Of a stretch of 64,000 bases of DNA, positions 31,539-39,779 are shown piece by piece. Under the pieces are notes generated by a model. That model saw only the letters and a list, made by a program, of their open reading frames with translations. It was not told the origin of the DNA and ran no database searches. How positions within the stretch are numbered: the first letter of the stretch is position 1; the number at the start of each line of letters is the position of its first letter. The translations under genes were made by a program, and so were the position numbers. The DNA comes from Pseudonocardia sp. (lineage in GTDB: Bacteria; Actinomycetota; Actinomycetes; Mycobacteriales; Pseudonocardiaceae), in NCBI RefSeq assembly GCF_029263155.1, contig NZ_JAJCYB010000070.1, positions 26,315-90,314 on the forward strand. Direction: 5' to 3'.

Positions 31539-33413
31539 CTACCTCAGGACGATCACGGTCAGGGCCAGCACGGCGAGCACCGCCGCGGCCTGGGCGTAGT
31601 ACTGGTGGACCTGCCCGGTCTGCGGGCGGCGCGCCAGCCCACCGAGCGCCCGCGCTCCCCCCGCCACCGCCGCGACGACGCCGTCGACGGCCCGCTCCCC
31701 GCGCCGGTCCAGCGCGGCCGCGGCGGCGTCGGCCGACCGGGCGGTGGAGCCGACCGCCCGGTCCAGCACCCCGTCGTCGGCGGCGGCCAGCGCCCGCGCC
31801 ACCCGGCGGGTCGCGCGCGGCACCGCGGTCACCGCCCGGTCGAGCATGTCGTCGTCGAAGCGGGCCAGCGCGGCGGCGAGCGCGAGGACCGGGCGGACCA
31901 GCACGGCCCGGGCCACGCGCTCCAGACCGAGCCAGGACGCCAGGATGGCGGGCGGCGCGACCCGCGCAGCGATCCGCAGGGTGAGCGCGGCCGCCGCGAC
32001 GGCGAGCACCCCGGACACCACCGCCTCCCACGCCGCCGGTGGCGGCGCCGACAGCGCTCCCGGGACGAGCCCGGGCAGCAGGCCCAGCCCGGCCGCGAGC
32101 CCGGCCAGTGCCACCAGCGGGACCCGCATGGCGGCCGTGACCCGCCCGGTGGGCCGGGCGGTCGTCGCCGCCGGCTGCCAGACGTACCGGACGGCCTTCG
32201 CGCTGTAGACCGCCGACACGGCCGCCGCCGCCAGCCCCACCGCATACAGCGCGGGGCTGCGGGCCAGTGCGGCGGCCAGTACGAGGTCCTTCGTGAACCA
32301 CAGCGACAGCGGCGGCAGCCCGGCCAGCGACGCCGCGCCGACGGTGAACGCGACGCCGACGACCGGGTGCCGCCGCGCCGCGCCGCGCAGCCCGTCGAGC
32401 TGCTCGGTGCCCAGCGCCACCAACCATGCCCCGGCGGCGAGGAACAGCAGGCTCTTGGTGGCCGCGTGCGCCACGAGCTGCCACGCCCCGCCGGCCACCG
32501 CGCCGACCCCGGCGGCCAGCACGACGAACCCGAGCTGGGCGGCGGTCGAGGCGGCGAGCAGCTGCTTGAGGTCGGTCTGGGCGGCCGCGACCAGCCCGAG
32601 CAGCAGCGCGGTCGCCGCGCCGGCCCAGGCCGTGGTGGCCGCCGCCCAGCCGGTCACCTCGAGCAGCGGCGCCGTGCGCAGCAGCAGGTAGGCCCCGGCC
32701 GCGACCATCGCCGCGGAGTGCAGCAGCGCCGACACCGGGCTGGGGCCGTCCATCGCCCGGGAGAGCCAGAAGCCCAACGGCAGCTGCGCGGACTTGCCCA
32801 GCGCCGCCACCAGCAGCCCGGCCGCGACGACGTCTCTCCACGGCGCCGCGGCGGCGGGCAGGTCGGCCAGCGCGAGGGTGCCGATCCCCCCGGCGAGCGC
32901 GGCGCCCGCGGCCAGGTACAGGCCGAGGTCGGCGGCCCGGGTGGTGAGGAACGCGGTGTGCGCGCTGCGGACCCGGCCGGGGTCGCGCCAGGCGTACCCG
33001 ATCAGCGCCCAGCTCATGGCCCCCATCACCTCCCACGCCATGAGCAGCACGACCAGTGTCGTCGCGGTGACGGTCACCAGCATCGCGCCGGCGAACAGCA
33101 GCACGAACCCCGCGAAGCGTGCCGTCCGCAGCTCGGGCTCGGCCGCGGCGAACACGAGGACGGCGACGGTCGCGGCCGTCACCGCCACGACCATCAGGGC
33201 CGAGAGCGCGTCCACCGCGAGCCCGGCGCGGATACCGGCGAGCAGCGGGGCGTCGACGGCGGGCCGTACCACCGCGGCGGCCACCGCCAGAGCGGCCACC
33301 GCGACGGCCACCGCGACACCGAGCGGGGCGGCGACCCGGTCGGCCCGCCGGCCCGCGACGGCGATCAGCGCGCCCGCGAACGTCGGCAGCGCCACCAGCG
33401 ACCACAGCAGCAC
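31539..33413 (-). CDS. nuoL: Complex I-like antiporter subunit L
   Basis: A 624-aa protein. The helix 5 Glu is present (LLMAWEVMGAMSWALIGY), as are the channel Lys in LGKSAQLPLGFWLSRAMDGP and a further Lys in LSLWFTKDLVLAAA. TDLKQLLAASTAAQLGFVVLA is the central signature. The C terminus includes a long helical region (about 480-624) that ends in one more membrane segment (LAVLALTVIVLR), similar to the lateral helix of NuoL. It therefore appears able to translocate ions. GTG 33413 starts three bases after the nuoK stop. Confidence 0.92.
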   Translation of the reverse strand: MLLWSLVALPTFAGALIAVAGRRADRVAAPLGVAVAVAVAALAVAAAVVRPAVDAPLLAGIRAGLAVDALSALMVVAVTAATVAVLVFAAAEPELRTARFAGFVLLFAGAMLVTVTATTLVVLLMAWEVMGAMSWALIGYAWRDPGRVRSAHTAFLTTRAADLGLYLAAGAALAGGIGTLALADLPAAAAPWRDVVAAGLLVAALGKSAQLPLGFWLSRAMDGPSPVSALLHSAAMVAAGAYLLLRTAPLLEVTGWAAATTAWAGAATALLLGLVAAAQTDLKQLLAASTAAQLGFVVLAAGVGAVAGGAWQLVAHAATKSLLFLAAGAWLVALGTEQLDGLRGAARRHPVVGVAFTVGAASLAGLPPLSLWFTKDLVLAAALARSPALYAVGLAAAAVSAVYSAKAVRYVWQPAATTARPTGRVTAAMRVPLVALAGLAAGLGLLPGLVPGALSAPPPAAWEAVVSGVLAVAAAALTLRIAARVAPPAILASWLGLERVARAVLVRPVLALAAALARFDDDMLDRAVTAVPRATRRVARALAAADDGVLDRAVGSTARSADAAAAALDRRGERAVDGVVAAVAGGARALGGLARRPQTGQVHQYYAQAAAVLAVLALTVIVLR

Positions 33414-33416
33414 CGC

Positions 33417-33722
33417 TCAGCCCCGCAGGTCGGCGGCGTCGTCGGTCATGTCCACCTGCCGGGCCCGGTACAGCGCGGTCACCACGGCGAACCCGACGGC
33501 CATCTCGACCGCCATCCCGGTGATCACCACGACGATCAGCACCTGGCCGCCGGTGCCGCCCGGCGCGACGAAGTACCAGAACGCGGCCGCCGCCACGATG
33601 ATCCCGCCCAGCATCAACTCCAGGCCCATCATCAGCATCACCACCGACTGCTGGGACAGCGCCCCGTACAGCCCGATGCACAGCAGGGCCGCCGCGACCA
33701 GCAGGTACAGCTGCAGGGTCAT
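33417..33722 (-). CDS. nuoK: Complex I-like subunit K
   Basis: A 101-aa, three-helix protein. Both conserved membrane Glu residues are present: MMGLELMLGGIIVAAA in helix 2 and TGMAVEMAVGFAVVTALYR in helix 3. These are needed for proton transfer in the antiporter-like arm (MrpC relationship). ATG 33722 overlaps the nuoJ stop as ATGA. The C-terminal tail is acidic (DMTDDAADLRG). Confidence 0.9.
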   Translation of the reverse strand: MTLQLYLLVAAALLCIGLYGALSQQSVVMLMMGLELMLGGIIVAAAAFWYFVAPGGTGGQVLIVVVITGMAVEMAVGFAVVTALYRARQVDMTDDAADLRG

Positions 33723-34279
33723 CGGCCCACTCCCCCACCGGCGGGGTCGTCGGCCGGGCCCCGCAGGTCGTCGCCGAACCGGTCGTAGCGGCCGCGGCCG
33801 GTGGAGAGCACCACCGTCGCGACGATGGTCGCGAACAGGGTGACACCGAGCGTCATCATGGTGAGCATCTGCGGGCCCATCAGCGCCTCGCCGAGCGCGA
33901 AGGTGGGGTCCGCCGGGGCGGTCCCGCGCCGCTGCGGCCAGTCGACCAGCAGGATCCCCGTCGACAGCACGACGAACGTGCCCACCGCGATCGACATCGA
34001 GCCGGCCTTGTTGTGGAACATCGCCATCGGCATCAGCCCGGCCGGGTTCATCATGTACATGATCATGAACACCGCCATCACGACCATCTCGATGATCATC
34101 ATCAGCAGGATGACGACACCGAGGTAGCCGAGCCCCACCAGCAGCACCAGCCCGGCCACGGCGAGGAACGACCCGAGCAGCGCGAAGGTGACCCGGGCCA
34201 TCGAGTCCAACCGGAACACCAGGAACCCCAGCCCCACGGCGGCGACCGCCAGCACCCAGAACAGCACGGTCTGCACCAT
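33719..34279 (-). CDS. nuoJ: Complex I-like subunit J
   Basis: A 186-aa protein with five helices. It differs from typical NuoJ in having a Met-rich third helix (LMMIIEMVVMAVFMIMYMM) with a central Glu, followed by NPAGLMPMAMFHNKAG. The C-terminal part has helices LSTGILLVDWP and LMGPQMLTMMTLGVTLFAT. The start ATG follows the nuoH stop directly (TAG-ATG). The unusual Met content may reflect a distinct subfamily, not a distinct function. Confidence 0.82.
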   Translation of the reverse strand: MVQTVLFWVLAVAAVGLGFLVFRLDSMARVTFALLGSFLAVAGLVLLVGLGYLGVVILLMMIIEMVVMAVFMIMYMMNPAGLMPMAMFHNKAGSMSIAVGTFVVLSTGILLVDWPQRRGTAPADPTFALGEALMGPQMLTMMTLGVTLFATIVATVVLSTGRGRYDRFGDDLRGPADDPAGGGVGR

Positions 34280-35221
34280 CTACAGCCCTCCCTGCAGGAC
34301 GACGATCGCCACGACCAGCGCCTGGGCGACCGTGAGCGGGACCAGCACCACCCAGGAGAACTCGGTGAACCGGTCCATGCGGACCGCCGGGATCCGGTGT
34401 CGCAGCCAGCCCAGCACGGCGAGCACCGCGGCGGTCTTGACGGCCACCCAGGCCCAGGCGGGCAGCAGCGGGCCGTGTCCGCCGCCCAGGAACAGCGGCA
34501 CCGCCATCGCCGCCGCGACGACCAGCAGCAGCCACCGGCCGCCGAGCAGCAGCAGCCGGTCCACCCCCGACAGCTCGGCCGCGGCGCCCCCGGCCAGGTC
34601 GTGCCCGGTCGGCGCGTCGAAGGGGCCCCAGAACGCCATCGCGGCGGTCGAGAGCAGGAAGGCCACGAACGCGACGGGCATCAGCGCGACGAACCACAGG
34701 TCGCGCTGGGCCTCGACGATCGAGGTCACCCGGAGGCTCTGCGCGGCCAGCGCGGCGGTGGTGATCGCGAACATGTGCGGCAGCTCGTAGGCCAGTCCCT
34801 GCACGACGAACCGGTAGCCACCGACCAGCGACAGCGCGCTGTTCGCGCTCCAGCCGACCATCCACACCGCCGCCCAGGCCACCACCTCCATGGCGTTGAA
34901 CCAGACGACCCCCACCGCCAGGTCGGCGACGGGCCGCTGCCCCAGCGGCAGTACCGCGGCGGCCAGCAGGGCCGCGACCGGAAGCGCGGCACCGCCGATC
35001 CGCCCGAGGACCCGGTCCGCGGCGACGGTGTGGCGGCGCTGCTCCACCAGCAGGCGTGCGCCCCCGAGCAGCGGCGCGCCGAGCGCGCGCCCGGCGCCGC
35101 GCGGGCCGCCCGCGGCGCGGGCGAGCAGGGCGGTGTCCCACGCGACGACGGCCCAGACGGCCACGGCGAGCAGCCCGGGCAGCACCAGCGCCGCCCACCA
35201 CGGCAGGGAGGTGTCAGCCAT
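34280..35221 (-). CDS. nuoH: Complex I-like subunit H, altered quinone loop
   Basis: A 313-aa, eight-helix protein. Family features are GWSANSALSLVGGYR, PHMFAITTAALAAQSL and GPLLPAWAWVAVKTAAVL. The loop that in normal NuoH reads PFDxPEAExEL, with acidic residues near the quinone channel, is here PFDAPTGHDLAGG, so the two Glu positions are lost or moved. This suggests that the quinone pocket or its coupling to proton channels is changed. The start overlaps the end of the NuoB-like gene by eight bases, and the gene leads directly into nuoJ. Confidence 0.82.
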   Translation of the reverse strand: MADTSLPWWAALVLPGLLAVAVWAVVAWDTALLARAAGGPRGAGRALGAPLLGGARLLVEQRRHTVAADRVLGRIGGAALPVAALLAAAVLPLGQRPVADLAVGVVWFNAMEVVAWAAVWMVGWSANSALSLVGGYRFVVQGLAYELPHMFAITTAALAAQSLRVTSIVEAQRDLWFVALMPVAFVAFLLSTAAMAFWGPFDAPTGHDLAGGAAAELSGVDRLLLLGGRWLLLVVAAAMAVPLFLGGGHGPLLPAWAWVAVKTAAVLAVLGWLRHRIPAVRMDRFTEFSWVVLVPLTVAQALVVAIVVLQGGL

Positions 35222-36209
35222 GGGGGGGCTCCCCGTCCCGGGCGTCCGCGACGTCGGCCCCGTCGGTGTCGGGGTCCAGCGCCGCGACGACCAGCCGGGC
35301 CGCGGCGAGCTCGGCGCCGACCACGAGACCCGCCAGCTCCGCGGGCGCCGGGCGGTGCACCGGTGGCGCCGCGTCGCCCGTCGTCGCGACCGTGCCCAGC
35401 GCCGCCCCGATCGCGGCTACGCGCCGGTCCAGCACCGTGGCGACGTCGACCTGCCCGGCCGCCGTCCCGCGCACCGACCACCTCAATGTCCGCGACCGCC
35501 GCACCCGGCGCAGCAGCACCGCCGCCGGCCCGGCGATCTCGCGGGCCGGCGTGCCGGCCAGCAGCTCGTCGCGCAGCCGCCGGGCCCGCGCGGCCGCGGC
35601 GGGCCATCCGGCGACCCCCAGGAACCGGGCCAGCGCGTCGAGCTCACGCGCGGCTGGCTGGTCGCGCTCCGGCCAGAACGCGGTCCCGCGTCCGGCGTCG
35701 AGCAGCTCGGCCGCGGCGTCGCCCACCACGTCGCCGTGCAACCTCACCCGCAGCACCAGGCCGGCGGGCCAGTCCGGCAGCACCGGGCCCAGCGGCACGT
35801 GCAGCCGGTCCAGGGCCAGCCCGTCGCGGTCCTCCCCCACATCGGCCATCCCCGGTTCCCCCGGCTCCGGCCGGTCGTGCCCGGCCCTGCGCTGGTGGTC
35901 GCGGTCGCCCAGCAGGCGGGCCGCGGCGTCGAGGACCTGCCCGGCGGCAGCGGGCGAGGGGACGTCGGCCCGGGCCCGTGGGACCGGCATCCGGGCGAGG
36001 ACGTCGCGGACCACCGCGGCCATGGCCGGGCCGGTGGACCCCGCGACGGCGAGGACGTCGGCGTCCGCCGGGCCGGACGCGACCGGCCACCCCCGCCGCA
36101 CCAGCTCGCGCTCGACCGCCAGCCGGGACGCCGTCCCGCCCACCGTCGGCACCACGAGCACCCGCGGCCTGCGCACGGCGGCGCGCAGCAGGCGCGCGGT
36201 CAGGTCCAC
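35214..36209 (-). CDS. Cysteine-free NuoB-like/NuoD-like fusion protein
   Basis: A 331-aa soluble protein starting at GTG 36209. Residues about 49-82 (ADADVLAVAGSTGPAMAAVV then RDVLARMPVPRARADV) follow the NuoB segment before the N2 cluster cysteines (normally ADLxIVAGT, then MPEPR). Every cysteine ligand is missing, and the whole protein has no Cys. After a polar linker, residues 129-170 (DGLALDRLHVPLGPVLPDWP) resemble the beginning of NuoD-like proteins. The rest is Ala/Arg-rich and helical, with no NuoD His/Asp catalytic residues. It sits between nuoA and nuoH, exactly where nuoB-C-D normally stand, with overlaps of ten and eight bases. It probably caps the membrane arm without redox chemistry. 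Confidence 0.72.
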   Translation of the reverse strand: MDLTARLLRAAVRRPRVLVVPTVGGTASRLAVERELVRRGWPVASGPADADVLAVAGSTGPAMAAVVRDVLARMPVPRARADVPSPAAAGQVLDAAARLLGDRDHQRRAGHDRPEPGEPGMADVGEDRDGLALDRLHVPLGPVLPDWPAGLVLRVRLHGDVVGDAAAELLDAGRGTAFWPERDQPAARELDALARFLGVAGWPAAAARARRLRDELLAGTPAREIAGPAAVLLRRVRRSRTLRWSVRGTAAGQVDVATVLDRRVAAIGAALGTVATTGDAAPPVHRPAPAELAGLVVGAELAAARLVVAALDPDTDGADVADARDGEPPHG

Positions 36210-36550
36210 CGGAAGGCCCCCTCCCGCCAGGCGTAGAGGACCCCGGCGAGCAGGATCGCCAGGAACAGGAACATCTCGATGACCGCCGGCGCGCCGACCT
36301 CGGACACGACGAGCGTCCACGGGTACATGAACAGCATCTCCATGTCGAAGGCCAGGAAGACCATCGCCACCGGGTACCACCGCACGTGGAACCGGGAGAA
36401 CGCGTGCTCCACCGGCGGCAGGCCACCGGAGTGCGGCGCGACCGGCTCCCCCGGCCCGGCCACCGCCAGCAGCCGGGACGCGACGTGGCCGAGCAGCACC
36501 AGTGCCACACCGGCCCCGAACAGCACCGACATCGGGACGAGCACGGCCAT
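36200..36550 (-). CDS. nuoA: Complex I-like subunit A
   Basis: A 116-aa, three-helix protein. The NuoA loop is visible: SRFHVRWYPVAMVFLAFDME, with the acidic residues D and E at the start of helix 2, and GVLYAWREGAFRW at the C terminus. The cysteine found in the loop of many NuoA proteins is absent (GLPPVEHAFSRFHVR). AGGAGG precedes ATG 36550. It is the first gene of the operon; no further nuo genes lie upstream on this strand, where a divergent hydrolase gene starts. Confidence 0.9.
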   Translation of the reverse strand: MAVLVPMSVLFGAGVALVLLGHVASRLLAVAGPGEPVAPHSGGLPPVEHAFSRFHVRWYPVAMVFLAFDMEMLFMYPWTLVVSEVGAPAVIEMFLFLAILLAGVLYAWREGAFRWT

Positions 36551-36766
36551 CGGTCCTCCTGTCTGCCTCCGCGTGCCGGGCGGGTCGACGACGGCGTACC
36601 CGCTGAGCGCGGCGCCACCCGTCCGAGGCCGCGCCTCTTGCCTCACCACCCGGCGGCGCCCACCATGCCTCCCCCGACGGTCGCGTTTGACCATGTCGCC
36701 GAGCGGGCAGCCGCACGTCGTGCCTTCCGGAGACCACCGAGTGATGCCGCTGCCCCGCGTGCGACG

Positions 36767-37615
36767 GTGAGCGCACCGGTCGGGTTCAGCAGCCGGTGGC
36801 GGGCAGTGGGACCGCTCCGACTGCACGCCCTGCTGTCCGACGGCCCCGCCGGGGCTCCGCCGGTCGTCCTGCTGCCGGGTCTGGTCACGGCGAGCCGGTC
36901 GATGGTGCCGCTGGCGCGGGCGCTCACCCGGCACGGGCTGCGTCCCTGGATCCTCGACCCGGCCGGATTCGGCTACAGCGACAAGCCGCCGCACGCGTTG
37001 GCGATCCGGGAGCAGGCCGACATCGTTGCCGAGTGGCTGCAGGTGGAGGGGCTGACACCGGCCCGTCTCCTCGGCAATTCGGCCGGATCGCAGGTTGCCG
37101 CAGCGGTGGCCGGACGACACGATGTCGTGAGCAGGCTCGTGCTGCTCTCCCCGACACTCCGGCCTGCGGTCCGGTCGGCGTTGTCGTGGATGCGGGCCGT
37201 GCCGGCCCGGACCGGTCGCTGCCACCGGCCCGGCGGAGGCATCCGGGTCCGGCTGCTGGAAGCCGTACACGACCGGCTGGGCGACGAGCCGTCGTTGCGG
37301 GCGCTCAACGTGATCTCCTACGCGTTCGCCGGTCTCCCACGTGCGGTGAGCACGGCCCGGTATGCGGTGGAGGAGAAGCTGGAACGGGACCTGCCCGGGG
37401 TGCGGGCCCCGACATTGCTGGTCCGCGCCGACCGTGACCCACTCTCCTCGGCGTCCTGGGTACGGCACCTCACCGACCGGCTTGCCGACGGCCGGTCTGT
37501 CCGTCTGCCCGATGTCAATCACACCGCCTTCTACCTCGCGGCCGAGACCGTGGCGAATGTCGTCGGGCCGTTCCTGACCGACGGGTCGAGGACCACACCG
37601 TCGGCCGACGGGTGA
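36767..37615 (+). CDS. Alpha/beta hydrolase
   Basis: A 282-aa alpha/beta hydrolase. Motifs: VVLLPGLVTASRSMVPLA at the oxyanion region, LLGNSAGSQVAA as the nucleophile elbow, RADRDPLSSASW with the catalytic Asp, and VNHTAFY with the His. DPAGFGYSDKPPH is typical of the carboxylesterase/lipase-like branch. The start is uncertain: GTG 36767 gives a normal N terminus; ATG 36665 would add 34 Ala/Arg-rich residues. Codon composition is slightly less GC-rich than its neighbours. Substrate unknown. It is alone on its strand, divergent from nuoA. Confidence 0.78.
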   Translation: MSAPVGFSSRWRAVGPLRLHALLSDGPAGAPPVVLLPGLVTASRSMVPLARALTRHGLRPWILDPAGFGYSDKPPHALAIREQADIVAEWLQVEGLTPARLLGNSAGSQVAAAVAGRHDVVSRLVLLSPTLRPAVRSALSWMRAVPARTGRCHRPGGGIRVRLLEAVHDRLGDEPSLRALNVISYAFAGLPRAVSTARYAVEEKLERDLPGVRAPTLLVRADRDPLSSASWVRHLTDRLADGRSVRLPDVNHTAFYLAAETVANVVGPFLTDGSRTTPSADG

Positions 37616-37888
37616 GGTCCTTCGGCCCGACGAGGACGGCGACGCGGGTTCAGCCCCTTCCCCTCCAGCTCCACCGTCGCGTTCCTCGTCCGCACGCGCG
37701 ACGGTCGCTGACGTCATCGAGGAGCGGACCGAGGCCCCGCCCAAGGTCCTTGGCCGCACACCGGCGACCGGTTACGCGGGGCCCGTCGGGGGTAGTACTG
37801 CTGCCATGGTCGCGACAGGACGGCTCGGCGCCCCCACGAGCGGCTCGTCGGGGATCCCCGGGCGACGCCCCTCCGTCAAGCCCGCAGC
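37616..37888. other. Intergenic spacer, no gene seen
   Basis: 273 bases between the hydrolase and the exchanger. I see no credible ORF. A perfect 12-bp palindrome (CGGGGATCCCCG, 37849-37860) lies 29 bases before the exchanger start and may be an operator. Confidence 0.5.
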
Positions 37889-38980
37889 GTGACCGCCGCG
37901 CCGTGGCCGCTGCTGCCGAGCACGCTGGCCCTGGCGGCGATGGCCGTGGTGATCGTCGTCGCCGGGGTGCGGCTGACCCGGATCGCCGACACCCTGGCCG
38001 ACCGCACCGGGCTCGGCGAGGCCGTCGGCGGGGCCCTGCTGCTGGGCGCGGTCACGTCGCTGCCGGGCAACGTCACCGTCGTGACCGGGGCACTGGGCGG
38101 GGACGCCGGGTTCGCGCTGGCCAACCCGCTGGGCGGCATCGCGCTGCAGACGGTCTGGCTGGCGATCGCCGACCTGGTCTACCGCCGGGCGAACCTGGAA
38201 CACGCCGCCGCCTCCCTGCAGAACGTGCTGCAGGCCGTCCTGCTCAGCGCGATGCTCGCCGTGCCGGTGCTCGCCTACGCCACGCCCACCCTGACCCTGG
38301 GCTGGATCCATCCCCTCACCCTGCTCATCCCGGCGCTCTACGGATACGGCCTGGTGCTGCTGCGCCAGATGCAGCGCGACCCGATGTGGGAACCGACCCG
38401 GACCGCCCAGACCGCGGACGCGGACACGGGGAACGCGGGCGCGGGCAACGCGGGCGACTCCGACGCCGCGGCCGGCCCCACGGCCGAGGAACCGGCCGCC
38501 CCGGATCGCGACGGTGCGCCGTCCACCGCCCGGCTGTGGGCGGCGCTCGCCGGACTCGGGCTGCTCGTCGGGACGGCCGGGTGGGTCGTGGGCCGGGCGG
38601 GCCTGTCGGTGGTCGCCGCCACCGGCCTGGACGGCGGCGTCATCGGGTTCACCCTGACCACGGCGATCAGCTCGCTGCCCGAGCTGGTGGTGCTCGTGAC
38701 GGCCGTCCGGCTGGGTCACCTCACCCTGGGCGTCGGCAACATCATCGGCGGCAACGTCTTCGACATGTTGATGGTCGCCCTGGCCGACGTCACCTACCTC
38801 CGGGGGTCGCTCTACAGCGACGCCGGACCGACCGGGCTCGTCCTGCTCGGCGGCACGCTGCTGATGAGCGCCACCCTGTCGGCGGGACTGGTCATGCGGG
38901 AACGCCGCTGGATCGGCTTCGAGGGCGTCTCGATCCCGGCCATCTACCTCGGCGTCATCGCGCTCGCGGTCTGGACCTGA
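37889..38980 (+). CDS. Sodium/calcium exchanger family membrane protein
   Basis: A 363-aa protein with about ten helices in two alpha-repeats around a long acidic/Gly-rich loop (residues about 172-210). The second repeat has the expected ion-binding motif TTAISSLPELVVLVTAV and GVGNIIGGNVFDMLMVALAD. The first repeat reads LLGAVTSLPGNVTVVTGAL and ANPLGGIALQ, so the ion-binding Glu of LPE is Gly and the Asn/Ser residues are changed. It therefore belongs to the CaCA superfamily, but ion selectivity may be different or transport may be impaired. GTG 37889 is the natural start. Confidence 0.82.
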   Translation: MTAAPWPLLPSTLALAAMAVVIVVAGVRLTRIADTLADRTGLGEAVGGALLLGAVTSLPGNVTVVTGALGGDAGFALANPLGGIALQTVWLAIADLVYRRANLEHAAASLQNVLQAVLLSAMLAVPVLAYATPTLTLGWIHPLTLLIPALYGYGLVLLRQMQRDPMWEPTRTAQTADADTGNAGAGNAGDSDAAAGPTAEEPAAPDRDGAPSTARLWAALAGLGLLVGTAGWVVGRAGLSVVAATGLDGGVIGFTLTTAISSLPELVVLVTAVRLGHLTLGVGNIIGGNVFDMLMVALADVTYLRGSLYSDAGPTGLVLLGGTLLMSATLSAGLVMRERRWIGFEGVSIPAIYLGVIALAVWT

Positions 38981-38987
38981 CGCGCAT

Positions 38988-39004
38988 CGCGGCGGCCCGC
39001 CGCG
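38988..39004. terminator. Hairpin between convergent genes
   Basis: CGCGGCGG and CCGCCGCG flank a single C between the exchanger and gmhA stop codons, giving a stem of at least seven pairs. A second GC inverted repeat follows at about 39034-39050. It may terminate transcripts from both directions. Confidence 0.5.
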
Positions 39005-39056
39005 TCACTGTGGCCCCGGCGGGAGCGCAGCGGTCGGGCCGGGCCCGGCCGCGGAG

Positions 39057-39695
39057 CTATGCACCGGGAACCGCGGCGAACGCCCGCTCGAATGCCCGGC
39101 ACACCATGTGCAGCGCGACCAGGTGCGACTCCTGGACGGTCGCGGTGTCGCCCGCCAGGCAGATCGCGTCGTCGCTGAGCCGGGCCAGCGGGTTCGGGCC
39201 CGGGCCGGTCAGCGACCACACCTCGGCGCGGCGGGCGGCGGCGGCCCGGGCCGCGGCGAGCAGGTTCTCACTGCGCCCGCTCGTGGACAGCAGCAGGACG
39301 ACGTCCCCGGGGCGGGCGTGCGCGCGGACCTGTCGGGCGTACACCTCGGCGTAGCCGTAGTCGTTGCCGAGCGCGGTGACGGTCGAGGTGTCGGCGTGCA
39401 GCGCGAGCGCGGACACGGGCCTGCGCTCGCGGTCGAACCGGCCCACGAGCTCGGCGGTGAGGTGCTGCGCCTCGGCCGCGCTGCCGCCGTTGCCCCCGAC
39501 CAGCAACCGGGCCCCGGCGCCGAGCCGGGTCGCCAGGCACCCGCCCCACTGCGCCAGGGTGGGCACCGCGGCCCGGAGCACCGGCAGGGCGTCGCGGAGT
39601 CGCCGGAGGTGGGCATCGAGCTCCCGCTCGGCGAGCGCGTCGGGGGCGGCGAGCGGCGTCCCGGGCACCGGGGCGGTCGGGTGGAGTCGGGACAC
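39057..39695 (-). CDS. gmhA: Sedoheptulose-7-phosphate isomerase (GmhA-like SIS protein)
   Basis: A 212-aa SIS-domain protein. GmhA features include LLVGGNGGSAAEAQHLTAEL with the NGGSAA core, GRFDRERRPVSALAL, TVTALGNDYGYAEVYARQV and LSTSGRSENLLAA; ATVQESHLVALHMVCRAFE has the metal-binding Glu and His. It converts sedoheptulose 7-phosphate to D-glycero-D-manno-heptose 7-phosphate, the first step to ADP/GDP-heptose. GTG 39695 has GGAGG upstream. hldE and udgX lie just upstream on the same strand, with an 84-base gap to udgX. Confidence 0.9.
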   Translation of the reverse strand: MSRLHPTAPVPGTPLAAPDALAERELDAHLRRLRDALPVLRAAVPTLAQWGGCLATRLGAGARLLVGGNGGSAAEAQHLTAELVGRFDRERRPVSALALHADTSTVTALGNDYGYAEVYARQVRAHARPGDVVLLLSTSGRSENLLAAARAAAARRAEVWSLTGPGPNPLARLSDDAICLAGDTATVQESHLVALHMVCRAFERAFAAVPGA

Positions 39696-39779
39696 GGTGG
39701 GGTCCTCCGGTCTGCGCGGTCGTCGATGCGGGTCGGGCGGATGCTGGGCCCGCGCCGGGTGGGGTGGACGGCGCACCGC

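Noticed and set aside
34013..36664. Long plus-strand frame upstream of the hydrolase
   Set aside because: It is the complement of the nuo operon with Gln/His/Arg-rich noise; hydrolase similarity begins only after about 36767.
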